Shown: in pieces, positions 21,484 to 22,629 of the stretch
Layout of the letters: each line of letters starts with the position of its first letter
How positions within the stretch are numbered: position 1 is the first letter of the stretch
Source of the DNA: Candidatus Neomicrothrix sp. UBA4542
Lineage (GTDB): Bacteria; Actinomycetota; Acidimicrobiia; Acidimicrobiales; Poriferisodalaceae
DNA length: 22,629 bases
Assembly (NCBI GenBank): GCA_002388005.1
Contig: DGLO01000151.1
Coordinates: forward strand, 873-23,501
Direction: 5' to 3'
Made by a program: the position numbers and the translations under genes
Notes under the pieces: model-generated
Databases searched by the model: none
The model's input: the letters and a program-made list of their open reading frames with translations, nothing else
What the model was told of the DNA's origin: nothing

Positions 21484-22629
21484 TTAGCTGTTCGGAATTG
21501 TTTTCCGGACCATCGTAAGGACAACCACCACAGCTAGCGATGTATAGAGGGCGTAGCCGACGGCCAGTGGCGTAACGGTTGAGGTTATTTGACGGTCAAC
21601 GATCGCTCCTAGAAGCGCACCGATAGCGAGGGTTATGAACCCTATTGTTGATGCTGCGGTTCCAGCTAAAGCTTCCATAGGTTCGAGAGCCAGGGTTGTC
21701 ATAGTGGGCATCATCACGACCATGGCCGCTATTTGAGCTGTCATTAGAACCATCCAAAGACCTACCGGAGGAACGCCGTCTGTTGAGAGGGCCAAGGCCA
21801 GCATCAGAAAACTGACTCCCAGTTGAAAGGCCAGTGCGCCGTGCCCGAGACGTCTCGCGCCGATCCGCCCCACTACCCGAGACCCTGTCAGGGCGACGGC
21901 AGCCATCACGCCCATAGTGATGCTGAAATAAGGAACGAACCAGGTTGGCTTCTCAAAGACTTCGCTGATTATTAGTTCAGAACTACTTAGGAAGCTATAG
22001 AAAGCTCCTCCTGAGAACAGAAGGGTTAGGGCATAACCAATCGTTACACGGTTCCCCCAAACGACTCTGAGTCCCTCTTTCGTTCCAGAAAAACTGAGAT
22101 CTCGTTTGTTGGCACTATCTAGTGACTCTGTAATTCTGAAGGACCAAAGCCAGACGACCATGGCGATGGCTAAACCGAAAAGCTGTGTCAGTCGCCAAGA
22201 CCCTCCTGCCCGGACGAGTAGATCTCCGATTACTGGAGCTAGGACTGGTCCCGCAAAAAAGATGGTTTGGACGATGGCCATCACGCGAGCCATGTCATCA
22301 CCTTCGAATTTGTCCCGGATCATGGCTTGGCTGATGGTGCGGGGAGCGGCGCACCCAATTCCCCAAAGCACTCTGGAAGCTAGGAGAGAGCCAAGGTTTG
22401 GGGCCAGTGTGGACCCGAGCGCCCCTAAAGCGAATAGGGCGATGCCTGCTCTTAAGACAGGGATACGTCCGTAGGTATCTGCCAAAGGGCCAAAAAAGGG
22501 CATCCCGATGGCCATACCTACAAAAATGCAAGTGATCGTTAGGCCTGGCAGGTTTGAAGTGGGTTCCATGCCAAACGAAGAACGTAAATCGGCGAAGGCA
22601 GGTAGGACCATGTCGATAGACAACGCGAT
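21484..22629 (-). CDS. Bcr/CflA-type MFS drug transporter, N-terminus outside window
   Basis: A drug:H+ antiporter of the major facilitator superfamily. The frame is open to the window end, where ALSIDMVLPAF is the end of the first helix region of Bcr/CflA proteins (compare LSTDMYLPAL). At most a few tens of N-terminal residues are missing. The MFS loop signature GPLADTYGRIPVLRAG sits between helices 2 and 3. The hydrophobic profile then continues as about 11 more helices, with a cytoplasmic loop (ESLDSANKRDLSFSG) in the middle. In-frame TTG (22623) and ATG codons near the edge are internal. It converges on the P450 (12-bp gap). Export of a P450 product is possible but unproven. Confidence 0.9.
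   Translation of the reverse strand: MALSIDMVLPAFADLRSSFGMEPTSNLPGLTITCIFVGMAIGMPFFGPLADTYGRIPVLRAGIALFALGALGSTLAPNLGSLLASRVLWGIGCAAPRTISQAMIRDKFEGDDMARVMAIVQTIFFAGPVLAPVIGDLLVRAGGSWRLTQLFGLAIAMVVWLWSFRITESLDSANKRDLSFSGTKEGLRVVWGNRVTIGYALTLLFSGGAFYSFLSSSELIISEVFEKPTWFVPYFSITMGVMAAVALTGSRVVGRIGARRLGHGALAFQLGVSFLMLALALSTDGVPPVGLWMVLMTAQIAAMVVMMPTMTTLALEPMEALAGTAASTIGFITLAIGALLGAIVDRQITSTVTPLAVGYALYTSLAVVVVLTMVRKTIPNS

Noticed and set aside
21493..21507. CGGAA/TTCCG repeat near the P450-exporter junction as a bidirectional terminator
   Set aside because: Only five pairs, inside the exporter coding region, with no T-run on either side.

Overview
The window reads as a chromosomal segment of an actinobacterium of moderate rather than extreme GC; an uncultured Acidimicrobiia-type lineage would fit, but this is inference. 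Three things point to Actinobacteria: the order infB-rbfA-truB-ribF-rpsO-pnp ... dapB ... dapA-rnj-ftsK, actinobacterial-looking DapB and PNPase sequences, and many starts that look leaderless. In seven genes a TAnnnT hexamer ends 6 or 7 nt before the start codon.

Region 1 (1-7275, + strand) is the translation and RNA-processing block: infB (5' end outside the window), rbfA, truB, ribF, rpsO and pnp. rbfA and truB overlap by one base. ribF, rpsO and pnp each have their own upstream signals. The rpsO leader and the rpsO-pnp gap are rich in inverted repeats, as expected for autoregulated ribosomal-protein and PNPase mRNAs.

Region 2 (7276-13326) starts with dapB, whose leader carries an 11-bp hairpin overlapping a 20-bp perfect palindrome. 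A PfkB-family sugar kinase is coupled to dapB. Next comes an accessory set: a DedA-like membrane protein on the minus strand, divergent from an acyl-CoA ligase, then an R2-like diiron protein closely followed by an unrecognised winged-helix protein. This set lies between dapB and dapA, where mycobacteria and streptomycetes carry other genes.

Region 3 (13345-18332) returns to the conserved order: dapA, rnj (TTG start, 1-nt gap) and ftsK. dapA and ftsK share the same TACTCT-N7-start signal.

Region 4 (18375-22629) is a catabolic or detoxification-like group: an SMP-30 lactonase, a minus-strand MBL-fold hydrolase convergent with it, a cytochrome P450 divergent from the hydrolase over 49 bp, and a minus-strand Bcr/CflA-type exporter cut by the window end.

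No gene-free stretch exceeds 300 bases; the longest is 11338-11539. I saw no tRNA, rRNA, CRISPR array, insertion sequence or phage gene. The least explained parts are the diiron/winged-helix pair, the dapB leader and the structured rpsO-pnp leaders.
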